Source: Bradyrhizobium sp. (lineage in GTDB: Bacteria > Pseudomonadota > Alphaproteobacteria > Rhizobiales > Xanthobacteraceae). Taken from it: 56,415 nt of DNA. The position numbers and the translations under genes were made by a program. The notes under the pieces were generated by a model, which had not been told where the DNA came from, searched no databases, and saw nothing but the letters and a program-made list of their open reading frames with translations. Location: assembly GCF_019244115.1 (NCBI RefSeq), contig NZ_JAFATE010000203.1, forward strand, positions 1 to 56,415, written 5' to 3'. Shown here one piece after another: positions 24,278-33,766 of this stretch. Position 1 is the stretch's first letter. Each line of letters begins with the position of its first letter.

Positions 24278-25830
24278 CCTTGCGCCTCTACGTTCCCCGC
24301 GACGCCGGCGCAGTTGCGGTCGGCGCCGACGAAGTCGCGCTGGCTCTCGAGCAGGCTGCGGCTAAACGCAGCATCGCGATTGAAATCATCAGGACCGGTT
24401 CGCGCGGCCTCTATTGGCTGGAGCCGATGGTCGAGTTCGCAACGCCGGCCGGCCGCGTGGCGTTCGGACCCGTCACGGTGGCCGGCGCCCCCGCCCTACT
24501 CGAAGCCATGACGGCCGACGGCGCGCATCCCCTGCGGCTCGGCCTCGCCGACGAGATCCCCTGGCTGAAGCGGCAGACGCGCCTGACCTTCGCCCGCTGC
24601 GGCGTGATCGATCCGCGCTCGCTCGACCACTATCGCGCCCATGGCGGCTACAAGGGCCTGAAGCGCGCATTGTCGCTCGGCCCCGACACGATTCTGGCCG
24701 AAGTCACCGCCTCCGGCCTGCGCGGCCGCGGCGGCGCAGGCTTTCCGACCGGCATCAAATGGAAGACCGTCGCGCAGGCCATGGCCGACCGCAAATACAT
24801 CGTCTGCAACGCCGACGAAGGCGACAGCGGCACGTTTGCCGACCGCATGATCATGGAAGGCGATCCGTTCCTCGTCATCGAAGGCATGACCATTGCGGCG
24901 ATCGCGGTCGGCGCCAGCAAGGGCTACATCTACATCCGTTCGGAATATCCGCATGCGGTCGAGGCGATGAATGCGGCCATTTCCGCCGCGCGCCGCGCGG
25001 GCTATCTCGGCCGGCGCACCGGTGACGCGACGCGGTCGTTCGACCTCGAGGTCCGGGTTGGCGCCGGCGCCTATGTCTGCGGCGAGGAGACTTCGCTCTT
25101 GGAGAGCCTGGAAGGACGCCGCGGCATCGTGCGCGCAAAACCGCCGCTGCCGGCACATCACGGCCTGTTCGGCAAGCCGACCGTCATCAACAACGTGCTG
25201 TCGTTTGCCGCGGTCCCCTTCGTGCTCACTGAGGGTGCGAAAGCCTATGCCGATTTCGGCATGGGCCGCTCGCGCGGCACGATGCCGATCCAGCTCGCCG
25301 GCAACATCCGCCGTGGCGGGCTGTTCGAGACCGCCTTCGGCGTCACGCTCGGCGAACTCGTCGACGAGATCGGCGGCGGCACGCTCTCGGGCCGTCCCGT
25401 GCGCGCGGTGCAGGTCGGCGGCCCGCTCGGCGCCTATTTCCCCCGCGCGCTGTTCGACACGCCGTTCGACTATGAGGCTTTCGCGGCCCGCGACGGCCTG
25501 ATCGGCCATGGCGGCATCGTGGTGTTCGACGACAGCGTCGACATGGCCAAGCAGGCGCGGTTTGCGATGGAGTTTTGTGCCATCGAATCCTGCGGCAAGT
25601 GCACGCCGTGCCGGATCGGCTCGACGCGCGGGGTGGAGACCATCGACAAAATCGTTCGCGGCGAACGGGTCGCGGAGAATCGCGCCGTGGTCGAAGACCT
25701 CTGCAACACCATGAAACTCGGCTCGCTCTGCGCGCTCGGCGGCTTCACGCCCTATCCCGTCATGAGCGCTCTCAAACATTTCTCGGAAGATTTCGGCCCC
25801 GCGCCGACGCGCCTGCAGGCCGCGGAATAA
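24274..25830 (+). CDS. fdsB: NAD-dependent formate dehydrogenase beta subunit
   Basis: NuoF-like: GLRGRGGAGFPTGIKWK; YICNADEGDSGTF-like (YIVCNADEGDSGTF); ESCGKCTPCRIGSTRG; ATGA overlap with fdsG. Confidence 0.95.
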   Translation: MTLRLYVPRDAGAVAVGADEVALALEQAAAKRSIAIEIIRTGSRGLYWLEPMVEFATPAGRVAFGPVTVAGAPALLEAMTADGAHPLRLGLADEIPWLKRQTRLTFARCGVIDPRSLDHYRAHGGYKGLKRALSLGPDTILAEVTASGLRGRGGAGFPTGIKWKTVAQAMADRKYIVCNADEGDSGTFADRMIMEGDPFLVIEGMTIAAIAVGASKGYIYIRSEYPHAVEAMNAAISAARRAGYLGRRTGDATRSFDLEVRVGAGAYVCGEETSLLESLEGRRGIVRAKPPLPAHHGLFGKPTVINNVLSFAAVPFVLTEGAKAYADFGMGRSRGTMPIQLAGNIRRGGLFETAFGVTLGELVDEIGGGTLSGRPVRAVQVGGPLGAYFPRALFDTPFDYEAFAARDGLIGHGGIVVFDDSVDMAKQARFAMEFCAIESCGKCTPCRIGSTRGVETIDKIVRGERVAENRAVVEDLCNTMKLGSLCALGGFTPYPVMSALKHFSEDFGPAPTRLQAAE

Positions 25831-25844
25831 GAAGGATCATCGCA

Positions 25845-28718
25845 ATGTCCCTGATCGAAGAAACCGATTTCGGCACCCCGCGCTCCAAATCCGAGACCAT
25901 GGTGACGCTGACCATCGACGGCCAGAGCGTCACCGTGCCCGAGGGCACTTCGATCATGCGCGCGGCGATGGAAGCCGGCACAAAAATCCCAAAACTCTGC
26001 GCGACCGACATGGTCGACGCCTTCGGCTCCTGCCGGCTCTGCCTCATCGAGATCGAAGGCCGCGCAGGCACGCCGGCCTCCTGCACCACGCCGGCCATGG
26101 ACGGGCTGGTCGTGCACACCCAGACCGAGCGGCTCAAAAAGCTGCGCAAGGGCGTGATGGAGCTCTATATCTCCGACCATCCGCTGGACTGCCTGACCTG
26201 CGCCGCCAATGGCGACTGCGAATTGCAGGACATGGCGGGCGCGGTCGGCCTGCGCGATGTGCGCTACGGCTACCAGGGCGAGAACCATGTCTTTGCCGAA
26301 GCGAAGGGCGAGGCCAATGCGGCCTGGATGCCGAAGGACGAGAGCAACCCCTATTTCACCTACGATCCCTCGAAATGCATCGTTTGCTCGCGTTGCGTGC
26401 GTGCCTGCGAGGAGGTGCAAGGCACCTTTGCCCTGACCATCTCCGGCCGCGGCTTTGACAGCCGCGTCTCGCCCAGCATGAGCGAGAGTTTTCTCGGCTC
26501 GGAATGCGTCTCCTGCGGCGCCTGTGTGCAGGCCTGCCCGACCGCAACGCTGACCGAAAAATCCGTCATCGAGATCGGGCAGCCCGAGCATTCCGTGGTG
26601 ACGACCTGCGCGTATTGCGGCGTCGGCTGTGCCTTCAAGGCGGAGATGCGCGGCGAGGAAGTGGTGCGCATGGTGCCCTACAAGGACGGCAAGGCCAATC
26701 GCGGTCATTCCTGCGTCAAGGGCCGCTTCGCCTGGGGCTACACCACCCACAAGGAACGCATCCTGAAACCCATGATCCGCGAGACCATCGCCGAGCCCTG
26801 GCGCGAAGTCTCCTGGGGCGAGGCGTTCGGCTTCGCCGCGGGCAAGCTGAAATCGATCCAGGCCAAATATGGGCGCGACGCGATCGGCGGCATCACCTCG
26901 TCCCGCTGCACCAATGAAGAAACCTATTTGGTGCAGAAACTGGTCCGCGCCGGCTTTGGCAACAACAATGTCGACACCTGCGCCCGGGTCTGCCATTCGC
27001 CGACCGGCTATGGCCTTGCGACCACCTTTGGCACCTCGGCCGGGACGCAGGATTTCGACTCGGTCGAGCACACCGATGTTGCCATGATCATCGGCGCCAA
27101 CCCGGCCTCCGCGCATCCCGTGTTCGCCTCGCGCTTAAAGAAGCGGCTGCGCCAGGGTGCAAAACTGATCGTGATCGATCCGCGCCGCACCGAAATGGTG
27201 GACGCACCGCATGTCAAGGCGCTGCATCTGCCGCTGCTGCCCGGCACCAATGTCGCCGTGCTCACGGCGATCGCCCATGTCATCGTCACCGAGGGTCTCG
27301 CCAACGAGGCTTTTGTGCGCGAGCGCTGCGACTGGAGCGAGTTCGAGGACTGGGCGGCTTTCGTGTCGCAGCCGAAGAACAGCCCGGAAGCGACCGCGAT
27401 CATGACCGGCGTCGACCCGAAGGACCTGCGTGAAGCGGCGCGGCTCTATGCCACCGGCGGCAATGGCGCAATCTATTATGGGCTCGGTGTCACCGAGCAC
27501 AGCCAGGGTTCGACCACCGTGATCGCGATCGCCAATCTCGCGATGGCGACCGGCAATATCGGCCGCCCCGGCGTCGGCGTGAACCCGCTGCGCGGCCAGA
27601 ACAACGTGCAGGGCTCCTGCGACATGGGGTCGTTCCCGCACGAGCTTCCCGGCTACCGGCACATCTCCGGCGACGCGGTGCGCGAATCTTTTGAGGCGCT
27701 GTGGCAGGTCAAGCTCAATCCCGAACCGGGCCTGCGCATCCCGAACATGTTCGACGCCGCGATCGATGGCTCGTTCAAGGGCCTCTATGTGCAGGGCGAG
27801 GATATCCTGCAATCCGATCCCAACACCAGCCATGTGGTCGCGGCGCTCTCGGCGATGGAATGCGTCATCGTTCATGATCTGTTTTTGAACGAGACCGCGA
27901 ACTACGCCCATGTGTTCCTGCCGGGCTCGACCTTCCTCGAGAAAGACGGCACCTTCACCAACGCCGAGCGGCGCATCCAGCGCGTGCGCAAGGTGATGAG
28001 CCCGCGCAACGGCCTCGCCGACTGGGAGGTGACGATCGGCCTCGGCAAGGCGATGGGCTTTGACATGAACTACGCTCATCCCTCAGAGATCATGGACGAG
28101 ATCGCGGCGCTGACGCCGACCTTTGCCGGCGTCTCCTTCGCCAAGCTGGATGAGCTGGGCTCGGTGCAGTGGCCCTGCAACGACAAGGCGCCGGAAGGCA
28201 CGCCGGTGATGCATATCGCCGGCTTCGTGCGCGGCAAGGGCAAGTTCGTCGTGACCGAATATGTCGCGACCGACGAGCGTACCGCTCCACGCTTCCCGCT
28301 GCTGCTCACCACCGGCCGCATCCTCAGCCAGTACAATGTCGGCGCACAGACCCGCCGCACCGAGAACGTGGTCTGGCACGACGAGGACCGGCTGGAGATC
28401 CATCCGCACGATGCCGAGCAGCGCGGCGTGCGCGACGGCGACTGGGTGCGGCTCAAGAGCCGCGCCGGCGAGACCACATTGCGGGCCGAGATCACCGACC
28501 GCGTGGCACCGGGCGTGGTTTACACCACATTCCATCATCCGGACACGCAGGCCAACGTGATCACGACCGAGTATTCGGACTGGGCGACCAATTGTCCGGA
28601 GTACAAGGTCACGGCCGTGCAGGTGTCGCCGTCGAACGGTCCCTCGGACTGGCAGAAGGCCTACGACGCGCAGGCGCGGCAGTCGCGGCGGATCGCTCAT
28701 GTCGAAGCGGCCGAGTAA
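25845..28718 (+). CDS. fdsA: NAD-dependent formate dehydrogenase alpha subunit (Cys-type)
   Basis: 2Fe-2S/4Fe-4S ferredoxin boxes; CAYCGVGCAFKAE; DTCARVCHSPTGYGL (Cys in place of Sec); RGQNNVQGSCDMG. Confidence 0.96.
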   Translation: MSLIEETDFGTPRSKSETMVTLTIDGQSVTVPEGTSIMRAAMEAGTKIPKLCATDMVDAFGSCRLCLIEIEGRAGTPASCTTPAMDGLVVHTQTERLKKLRKGVMELYISDHPLDCLTCAANGDCELQDMAGAVGLRDVRYGYQGENHVFAEAKGEANAAWMPKDESNPYFTYDPSKCIVCSRCVRACEEVQGTFALTISGRGFDSRVSPSMSESFLGSECVSCGACVQACPTATLTEKSVIEIGQPEHSVVTTCAYCGVGCAFKAEMRGEEVVRMVPYKDGKANRGHSCVKGRFAWGYTTHKERILKPMIRETIAEPWREVSWGEAFGFAAGKLKSIQAKYGRDAIGGITSSRCTNEETYLVQKLVRAGFGNNNVDTCARVCHSPTGYGLATTFGTSAGTQDFDSVEHTDVAMIIGANPASAHPVFASRLKKRLRQGAKLIVIDPRRTEMVDAPHVKALHLPLLPGTNVAVLTAIAHVIVTEGLANEAFVRERCDWSEFEDWAAFVSQPKNSPEATAIMTGVDPKDLREAARLYATGGNGAIYYGLGVTEHSQGSTTVIAIANLAMATGNIGRPGVGVNPLRGQNNVQGSCDMGSFPHELPGYRHISGDAVRESFEALWQVKLNPEPGLRIPNMFDAAIDGSFKGLYVQGEDILQSDPNTSHVVAALSAMECVIVHDLFLNETANYAHVFLPGSTFLEKDGTFTNAERRIQRVRKVMSPRNGLADWEVTIGLGKAMGFDMNYAHPSEIMDEIAALTPTFAGVSFAKLDELGSVQWPCNDKAPEGTPVMHIAGFVRGKGKFVVTEYVATDERTAPRFPLLLTTGRILSQYNVGAQTRRTENVVWHDEDRLEIHPHDAEQRGVRDGDWVRLKSRAGETTLRAEITDRVAPGVVYTTFHHPDTQANVITTEYSDWATNCPEYKVTAVQVSPSNGPSDWQKAYDAQARQSRRIAHVEAAE

Positions 28719-28722
28719 TCAG

Positions 28723-29553
28723 ATGCACCAACCCATCCGCGTCGCAGGCCGCCTGGGCTGGCGCAATGGCCACGTCGAGGACGGCGCACGCGCCGTCCCC
28801 GAGGAGACGGCTGTGGCGCTAACCTACAATGGCGGCAGCTACGCCGTGATGATGGCGACGCCGCAGGACCTGACCGATTTCGCGATCGGCTTTTCCTTGA
28901 GCGAAGGCATCGTGCAGTCGCCGTCCGACGTCCTGTCGCTCGAGATCATCGACCTCGATGATGGTATCGAATTGCGCATGTGGCTGGCGCAGGACAAGGC
29001 CGACCTCGTCAACGAGCGGCGGCGCCTGATCGCCGGCCCGACCGGTTGCGGGCTGTGCGGCATCGATTCCATCGCGGAGGCGGTCCGGCCGGCCGCGATC
29101 GTGGCCGCGGGACGCTCGTTTGCCCCGCGCGAGGTGATGACGGCGCTGGCCGGCCTCGCACCGCTGCAGGAGATCAACGCGCGTACCCGCGCCGTGCACG
29201 CGGCAGCCTTCTGGACGCCCTCGCATGGCACCGTTGCGCTGCGCGAGGACGTCGGGCGCCACAATGCGCTGGACAAGCTCGCCGGCGCGCTGGCGCGGCA
29301 CGACATCGCGACTGGCGATGGCATGGTCGTGCTGACCAGCCGCGTTTCCGTCGAGATGGTGCAGAAGGCCGCGACCATCGGTGTGCCGGTCGTCGTCGCG
29401 GTGTCCGCGCCGACCGCGCTCGCGATCCGCACGGCGGACGCCGCCGGGATCACGCTGGTCGCGGTCGCGCGCTCCGATGGCTTTGAAATCTTCACGCATC
29501 CAGAGCGCATCGCCGCGCACGCACACGCGAGGGAACCCGCTGATGTCGGCTGA
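28723..29553 (+). CDS. fdhD: formate dehydrogenase accessory sulfurtransferase FdhD/FdsC
   Basis: GPTGCGLCGIDSI CxxC motif; REDVGRHNALDKLAGAL. Confidence 0.94.
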   Translation: MHQPIRVAGRLGWRNGHVEDGARAVPEETAVALTYNGGSYAVMMATPQDLTDFAIGFSLSEGIVQSPSDVLSLEIIDLDDGIELRMWLAQDKADLVNERRRLIAGPTGCGLCGIDSIAEAVRPAAIVAAGRSFAPREVMTALAGLAPLQEINARTRAVHAAAFWTPSHGTVALREDVGRHNALDKLAGALARHDIATGDGMVVLTSRVSVEMVQKAATIGVPVVVAVSAPTALAIRTADAAGITLVAVARSDGFEIFTHPERIAAHAHAREPADVG

Positions 29554-29755
29554 CCGGCTGATCTACATGGCCAACCAGATCGGAAAATTCTTTCAGAGCC
29601 AGGGCCACGACAAGGCCGTGGCCGGAATTGCCGAACACATCAGGAAATTCTGGGACCCCCGGATGCGAAAGGGCATCTTTGCCCATCTCGATGCCGGCGG
29701 CGCCGGGCTTGACCCCAATGTCCGCGAGGCGATCGAAACGCTGAAGAAGGCGTGA
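29543..29755 (+). CDS. fdsD: formate dehydrogenase delta subunit
   Basis: 70 aa: RLIYMANQIGKFFQSQG...HIRKFWDPRMRKGI; overlaps fdhD 3' end. Confidence 0.93.
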   Translation: MSADRLIYMANQIGKFFQSQGHDKAVAGIAEHIRKFWDPRMRKGIFAHLDAGGAGLDPNVREAIETLKKA

Positions 29756-29916
29756 AGAGTGCTGGTGCTCCCGTCCCCCCGTTGCGGTCCTGTTGCGGGA
29801 GGAGTCGGGTGGGGGTCAGCGGCGGCGGTCTTCACTGGGGGCTACCCCCCCTCCTCCGCAAGGGGGGACGGAGCGCACCTCCGATGCGGCTCCGGTTCAC
29901 GCTGATCAAATCTGCC

Positions 29917-30219
29917 CTATCGTGCGGCTGAGACTCCCAAGACAGGGCGAGGCAAACGTTGTTGCGTTGGCCGCATGTCGCGACGCGATCGATTCAACGC
30001 GTCTGCCCCTCGCCCCGCAACGACCGGATCGTTGTCGCCGAGTGTGGTCCGCTCGCGGGACAGGCCGCCCATGACGGTCCGCATCTTCAGGAGCTCCTGC
30101 GCTACGAAGCTGCAGTCCTCGTTCCGGTTGATCTGTTCACGCATGATGGCTTCGGTCTCGCGCATGCTGACGCGCAGTGATCTGATGATTCGACGGATTT
30201 CGCTGATACGGTTGTCCAT
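29917..30219 (-). CDS. small hypothetical protein
   Basis: MDNRISEIRRIIRSLRVSMRETEAIMREQINRNEDCSFVAQELLKMRTVMGGL; RBS aaggag upstream on the minus strand. Confidence 0.65.
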   Translation of the reverse strand: MDNRISEIRRIIRSLRVSMRETEAIMREQINRNEDCSFVAQELLKMRTVMGGLSRERTTLGDNDPVVAGRGADALNRSRRDMRPTQQRLPRPVLGVSAAR

Positions 30220-30467
30220 GGTTCGCTCCTTGCGGGACCTATAAGAACAAAACATGAACATACAGTCAAGGGGAATAGCCGGCTGGCTGGAAGATTGCCC
30301 TCCCCGGGATGGGGAGGGTGATGTGTCCGCGGCCGGACCGGATCAATCGAAAATCGCGCCCGACATTACCGTTTGAGCCTGATCCTTCGCCCGATGCGCG
30401 AGAGCATCGCTTTTCGGAGCGCGCTTCGCAATTTGCCGAACGCGCTCCTTCGGGTCCGAATCATGAT

Positions 30468-30731
30468 CTAATAGCGTCCGTCCTGCCGGGCACGGAAGGC
30501 GAGCGCAGCGCGCAGCTCATTGACGGCGGCACGGGAGGCGTTCAGAGCAGCCCCCTTGTGGCCTCCAAAATCGTTCGGCGCATTTTCCATGTAATTGATC
30601 GCGTCCTCGAGGTCGCGAATGGCTTGCGCGATGCGGGGATGCATCTGGGCTTCGCTCTGAGCATATGCGGTCGGCACGCTCAGCGTCGCCAGCAGCAGGG
30701 ATGACGCGAGAACTCCAGCAAATCGTCTCAT
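30468..30731 (-). CDS. small secreted protein
   Basis: Sec signal MRRFAGVLASSLLLATLSVPTAYAQS followed by HPRIAQAIRDLEDAINYMENAPNDFGGHKGAALNASRAAVNELRAAL. Confidence 0.75.
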   Translation of the reverse strand: MRRFAGVLASSLLLATLSVPTAYAQSEAQMHPRIAQAIRDLEDAINYMENAPNDFGGHKGAALNASRAAVNELRAALAFRARQDGRY

Positions 30732-31039
30732 AATAGGCTCCAGTTTCAAGTGCTTCCCTTCAAGTCGCTCCTCGCTCGGGGATGGCCTTGCGCGATGAGC
30801 GGTGCATGCTAATGCTATGCATGATAACGTTACTTAATGCGACAATGGGTTGGAAATGGAGAAATCGTGATCGACGATGAACAACCCAGGCGCGTCCGAC
30901 GTCGCCGCCGCTCGCAACGTCAGCTGGGATCGTTCATGAACATGACCGGCCGATGACTCGGCGTCCCCCGGGGCTTCGACGGCCGCCGGCGTGAGGTTCT
31001 GCCCACGACGATCCGATCTGGTGGGTGGCGCGCCGATAT

Positions 31040-31054
31040 GCTATGACACATAGC
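31040..31054. promoter_or_regulatory. candidate BlaI-family operator GCTATG-ACA-CATAGC
   Basis: Perfect 15-bp inverted repeat 26 bp upstream of the BlaI ATG; core ATGCTATG recurs at 30812-30819 near the divergent small secreted gene. Confidence 0.65.
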
Positions 31055-31079
31055 GTTATTGGCCGTGATGGGAGAGCGG

Positions 31080-31478
31080 ATGGCGACGATCCGCGACAAG
31101 GACGACGAGTTCGAGGATCTCGGTGACCTCCAGCGTGAGGTCGTGCAGGTGGTGTGGGCGCATGCGCCGGTCACCGCGGAGGTGGTCCGCGCGCGCCTCT
31201 CCCGTCCCCTCAAGGAATCCACCGTCCGCACCGTGCTGCGGCGGCTGGAGGAAAAAGGCTACATCACTCACACCGTCGACGGCCGCACCTTCGTGTACGA
31301 CACGGCCGCGCGGCGCGGGCAGGTCGCCGCCCGCGCCGTGCGCCGGATCGTCGACTGGGTCTGCAACGGCTCGATCGAAGAGGTTTTGGTCGGAATGGTC
31401 GATCAGAACATGATCGACTGGAAGCAGCTACGCATGTTTGCGGACAGGCGGGGACGGCGCAAGCGGGAACGCAAGTGA
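31080..31478 (+). CDS. BlaI/MecI/CopY family transcriptional regulator
   Basis: EFEDLGDLQREVVQVVWAHAPVTAEVVRARL...ESTVRTVLRRLEEKGYITHTVDGRTFVYD winged helix. Confidence 0.93.
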   Translation: MATIRDKDDEFEDLGDLQREVVQVVWAHAPVTAEVVRARLSRPLKESTVRTVLRRLEEKGYITHTVDGRTFVYDTAARRGQVAARAVRRIVDWVCNGSIEEVLVGMVDQNMIDWKQLRMFADRRGRRKRERK

Positions 31479-33715
31479 TGCTGGCGTTCCTTGCTGAGGC
31501 GGCGCTCCGGTCGATGGCCCTCGGCACCGTGGCCTGGCTGGCCCTGAAACTGATGCGGCTGCGTCATCCGCACCTGCAGATGACGGTCTGGACGGTCGTG
31601 CTGGTGATGTCCGTGACGATGCCGATCCTGATGCCGTGGATGAAGCTGACGATCCCGCTGCCCCCCGCGGCTCCGACCACGGTCAGGGTCACCTGGGTCG
31701 ACCTGCCCGGGATCACCACGCAGCCACCGCTCCGGATGGCGCGCGTCGGCATCACGGCGCCGGCACCGCCGGATAGCGCCGCCACCGCGCCTCCGCACCG
31801 GAGCGAATGGCAATGGGCGACGATCGGCCTCTATCTCTATGTCGGCGTGAGCGGGGCGATGTTGCTCCGACTGATCGCCGGCCTCGCACTAATGGGATAC
31901 GTGGTCAGGGTTGCCCGCAGACTCCCCGACCGATCGAGCGACGGTGACGTGCGCGTCAGCGACTTCGTGACCGTGCCGGTCACGTTCGCCTCGACCATCC
32001 TGCTGCCGGCTGCACACACCGCGTGGAGCGCGCGCAAGCTCGAGGCGGCGCTGCTCCATGAAAGGTCCCATGTCTCGCATGGGGACTTCTATGTGCTGCT
32101 GCTCGCATCGATCAACCGCGCCGTGTTCTGGTTCAGTCCTTTTGCCTGGTGGCTGTTCCTCTGCCTGGCTGATCTCGCGGAGGCCGTCAGCGACGATGCC
32201 GCGATTGCAGGACTTGCCGGGGACCGTAGCGGCTATGCGAACGTTCTGATCGAGATGGCGGCGGCCCCACAGCGGTTGCCGGCCGGTCTTGCCATGGCGC
32301 ATCCGCGCACCCTCCATCGGCGCGTCCGGCGCATCCTCGCGGAAAGCAACGTCCCGAAGCCGATCGACTGGCGTCGAGGCCTCGCGATCATGGCGGCCTT
32401 CGTGCCGCTCTCGGCCCTCAGCACGATGACCATCGCGCAAGGTGGTGCGCCTGCCATGCGCGAGAGCGCGACGATCGCGAAGGCGCTGGACGGCTATGTT
32501 GGCCAGTACCAGATCGGCGTCGGCTCGCTGCTCAAGGTCACGCGCGACGGCGAACGGCTGCTTGCGCAATGGAGCGGCCAGCCGACGCTCGAATTGACGC
32601 GCGCGGGCGAGGACGAGTTCGTCAATGCATCGGCACAAGCGAGCCTCAGCTTCATCCGCTCCGATGGCGGCGGGGTATCCAGCGCGAGATTGCGTGAACC
32701 GGGTTTGGGCCAGATCGGCGGCCCGCGCGTCGACGCCGCGACAGCCGCCGAGCTCGAGGCCACGTTCCAGCGGCGCGACGCCACGAGGCCGGACCGCTTT
32801 CGTGACCAGACCCCGATGCCGGGCGGCGCGACGCTGGTCGCCCGCACGATCGAAGCGCTGCGCGGCGATACGATCAACGCGCAGGACATGGCCGCGCGCC
32901 TCACCGACAAATTGCGCGGACTGCTGCCCAATTTCCACAGGTGGCTGCCGGCACTCGGCGCCGTGAAGCAAATCTCCTTCGGCGGCGTCGGGCCTGGCGG
33001 CTACGACATCTACATCGTCAAATTCGCGCAAGGGTGGGCGGATCTCAGGCTCTATCCGACGCCCGACGGCAGGCTCGAAGATCTCAATTTCACCCCGGTC
33101 GGCGACGGTAGGCCGGGTCGAATCGCAGCGTGTGCGGAGGAGATCACCCTCAAGGTCCCTGCCAGCCCCGTTCCGATCAAGCTGTCGCTGATCAACCGCA
33201 GCGGCGCCGAGGTGCGGCTGTTCTGGCTCAACGCCGACGGCGAGCGCGTGCCCTATGCGACGATCGAGAATGACGCGTCGATGCGGATCTGGGGCCCCGT
33301 CAGCCGCCCCTATGTGATATCGGATCCCGCCGGGCAATGCCGCGACATCCTGCTGCCCGGCGAGACGACGCGCATTCATGTGATCGCACCGATCGGCGTC
33401 TCGTCTGCGCCGAGAACGACGCCGCTGCCGGGAAGCCGCGAGGCGCTCGCGCGGCATATCGACGCCGTTCGCCGTGGCGCTCCGGATTATGATCGGATGA
33501 CGGCCGAGGTCGCGGCGCAGACGCGCCTGTACCTACCGTTGCAGCAGAGCTTGCTCGCGAGACTGGGTGACTTGCGGCAGCTCGCGTTTCGCGGTGTCAG
33601 CCTGGCCGGAAACGACCTGTACACCGCCAGCTTCGCCAGCGGCTCGGTCACATGGCAGATCGGCTTGCTCGACGGCGGGCGGATCGGGGCCGTTGCCCCC
33701 GGTCCAGAATATTGA
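31478..33715 (+). CDS. BlaR1-type M56 peptidase/sensor with multi-domain C-terminus
   Basis: ATGA overlap with BlaI; N-terminal TMs; LLHERSHVSHGDFYVLLL (HExxH); then DUF3471-like, repeated module, VHL-beta-like and repeated module segments. Confidence 0.87.
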   Translation: MLAFLAEAALRSMALGTVAWLALKLMRLRHPHLQMTVWTVVLVMSVTMPILMPWMKLTIPLPPAAPTTVRVTWVDLPGITTQPPLRMARVGITAPAPPDSAATAPPHRSEWQWATIGLYLYVGVSGAMLLRLIAGLALMGYVVRVARRLPDRSSDGDVRVSDFVTVPVTFASTILLPAAHTAWSARKLEAALLHERSHVSHGDFYVLLLASINRAVFWFSPFAWWLFLCLADLAEAVSDDAAIAGLAGDRSGYANVLIEMAAAPQRLPAGLAMAHPRTLHRRVRRILAESNVPKPIDWRRGLAIMAAFVPLSALSTMTIAQGGAPAMRESATIAKALDGYVGQYQIGVGSLLKVTRDGERLLAQWSGQPTLELTRAGEDEFVNASAQASLSFIRSDGGGVSSARLREPGLGQIGGPRVDAATAAELEATFQRRDATRPDRFRDQTPMPGGATLVARTIEALRGDTINAQDMAARLTDKLRGLLPNFHRWLPALGAVKQISFGGVGPGGYDIYIVKFAQGWADLRLYPTPDGRLEDLNFTPVGDGRPGRIAACAEEITLKVPASPVPIKLSLINRSGAEVRLFWLNADGERVPYATIENDASMRIWGPVSRPYVISDPAGQCRDILLPGETTRIHVIAPIGVSSAPRTTPLPGSREALARHIDAVRRGAPDYDRMTAEVAAQTRLYLPLQQSLLARLGDLRQLAFRGVSLAGNDLYTASFASGSVTWQIGLLDGGRIGAVAPGPEY

Positions 33716-33766
33716 GGACGCCGCGGCCTGTGCGGCCGGTCGCATCCAACATCATTGATCTCTGCG

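Noticed and set aside
25845-28718. Possible selenocysteine UGA in formate dehydrogenase alpha subunit
   Set aside because: Active-site position reads as Cys codon (DTCARVCHSPTGYG) and the frame is uninterrupted; no SECIS needed.
29756-29890. G/C-rich repeated tracts (CCCCCCTCCTCCGCAAGGGGGG) considered as a CRISPR or ncRNA
   Set aside because: No regular spacer/repeat periodicity; looks like common intergenic low-complexity repeat sequence and terminator-like hairpins.
31889-33457. 522-aa minus-strand ORF
   Set aside because: Antisense to the BlaR1-type receptor gene; composition of a shadow frame.
31080-33715. Conventional beta-lactam resistance BlaR1-BlaI system
   Set aside because: No penicillin-binding sensor motifs (SxxK/SxN/KTG arrangement) recognised in the receptor C-terminus and no beta-lactamase/PBP gene adjacent, so function assigned only at family level.
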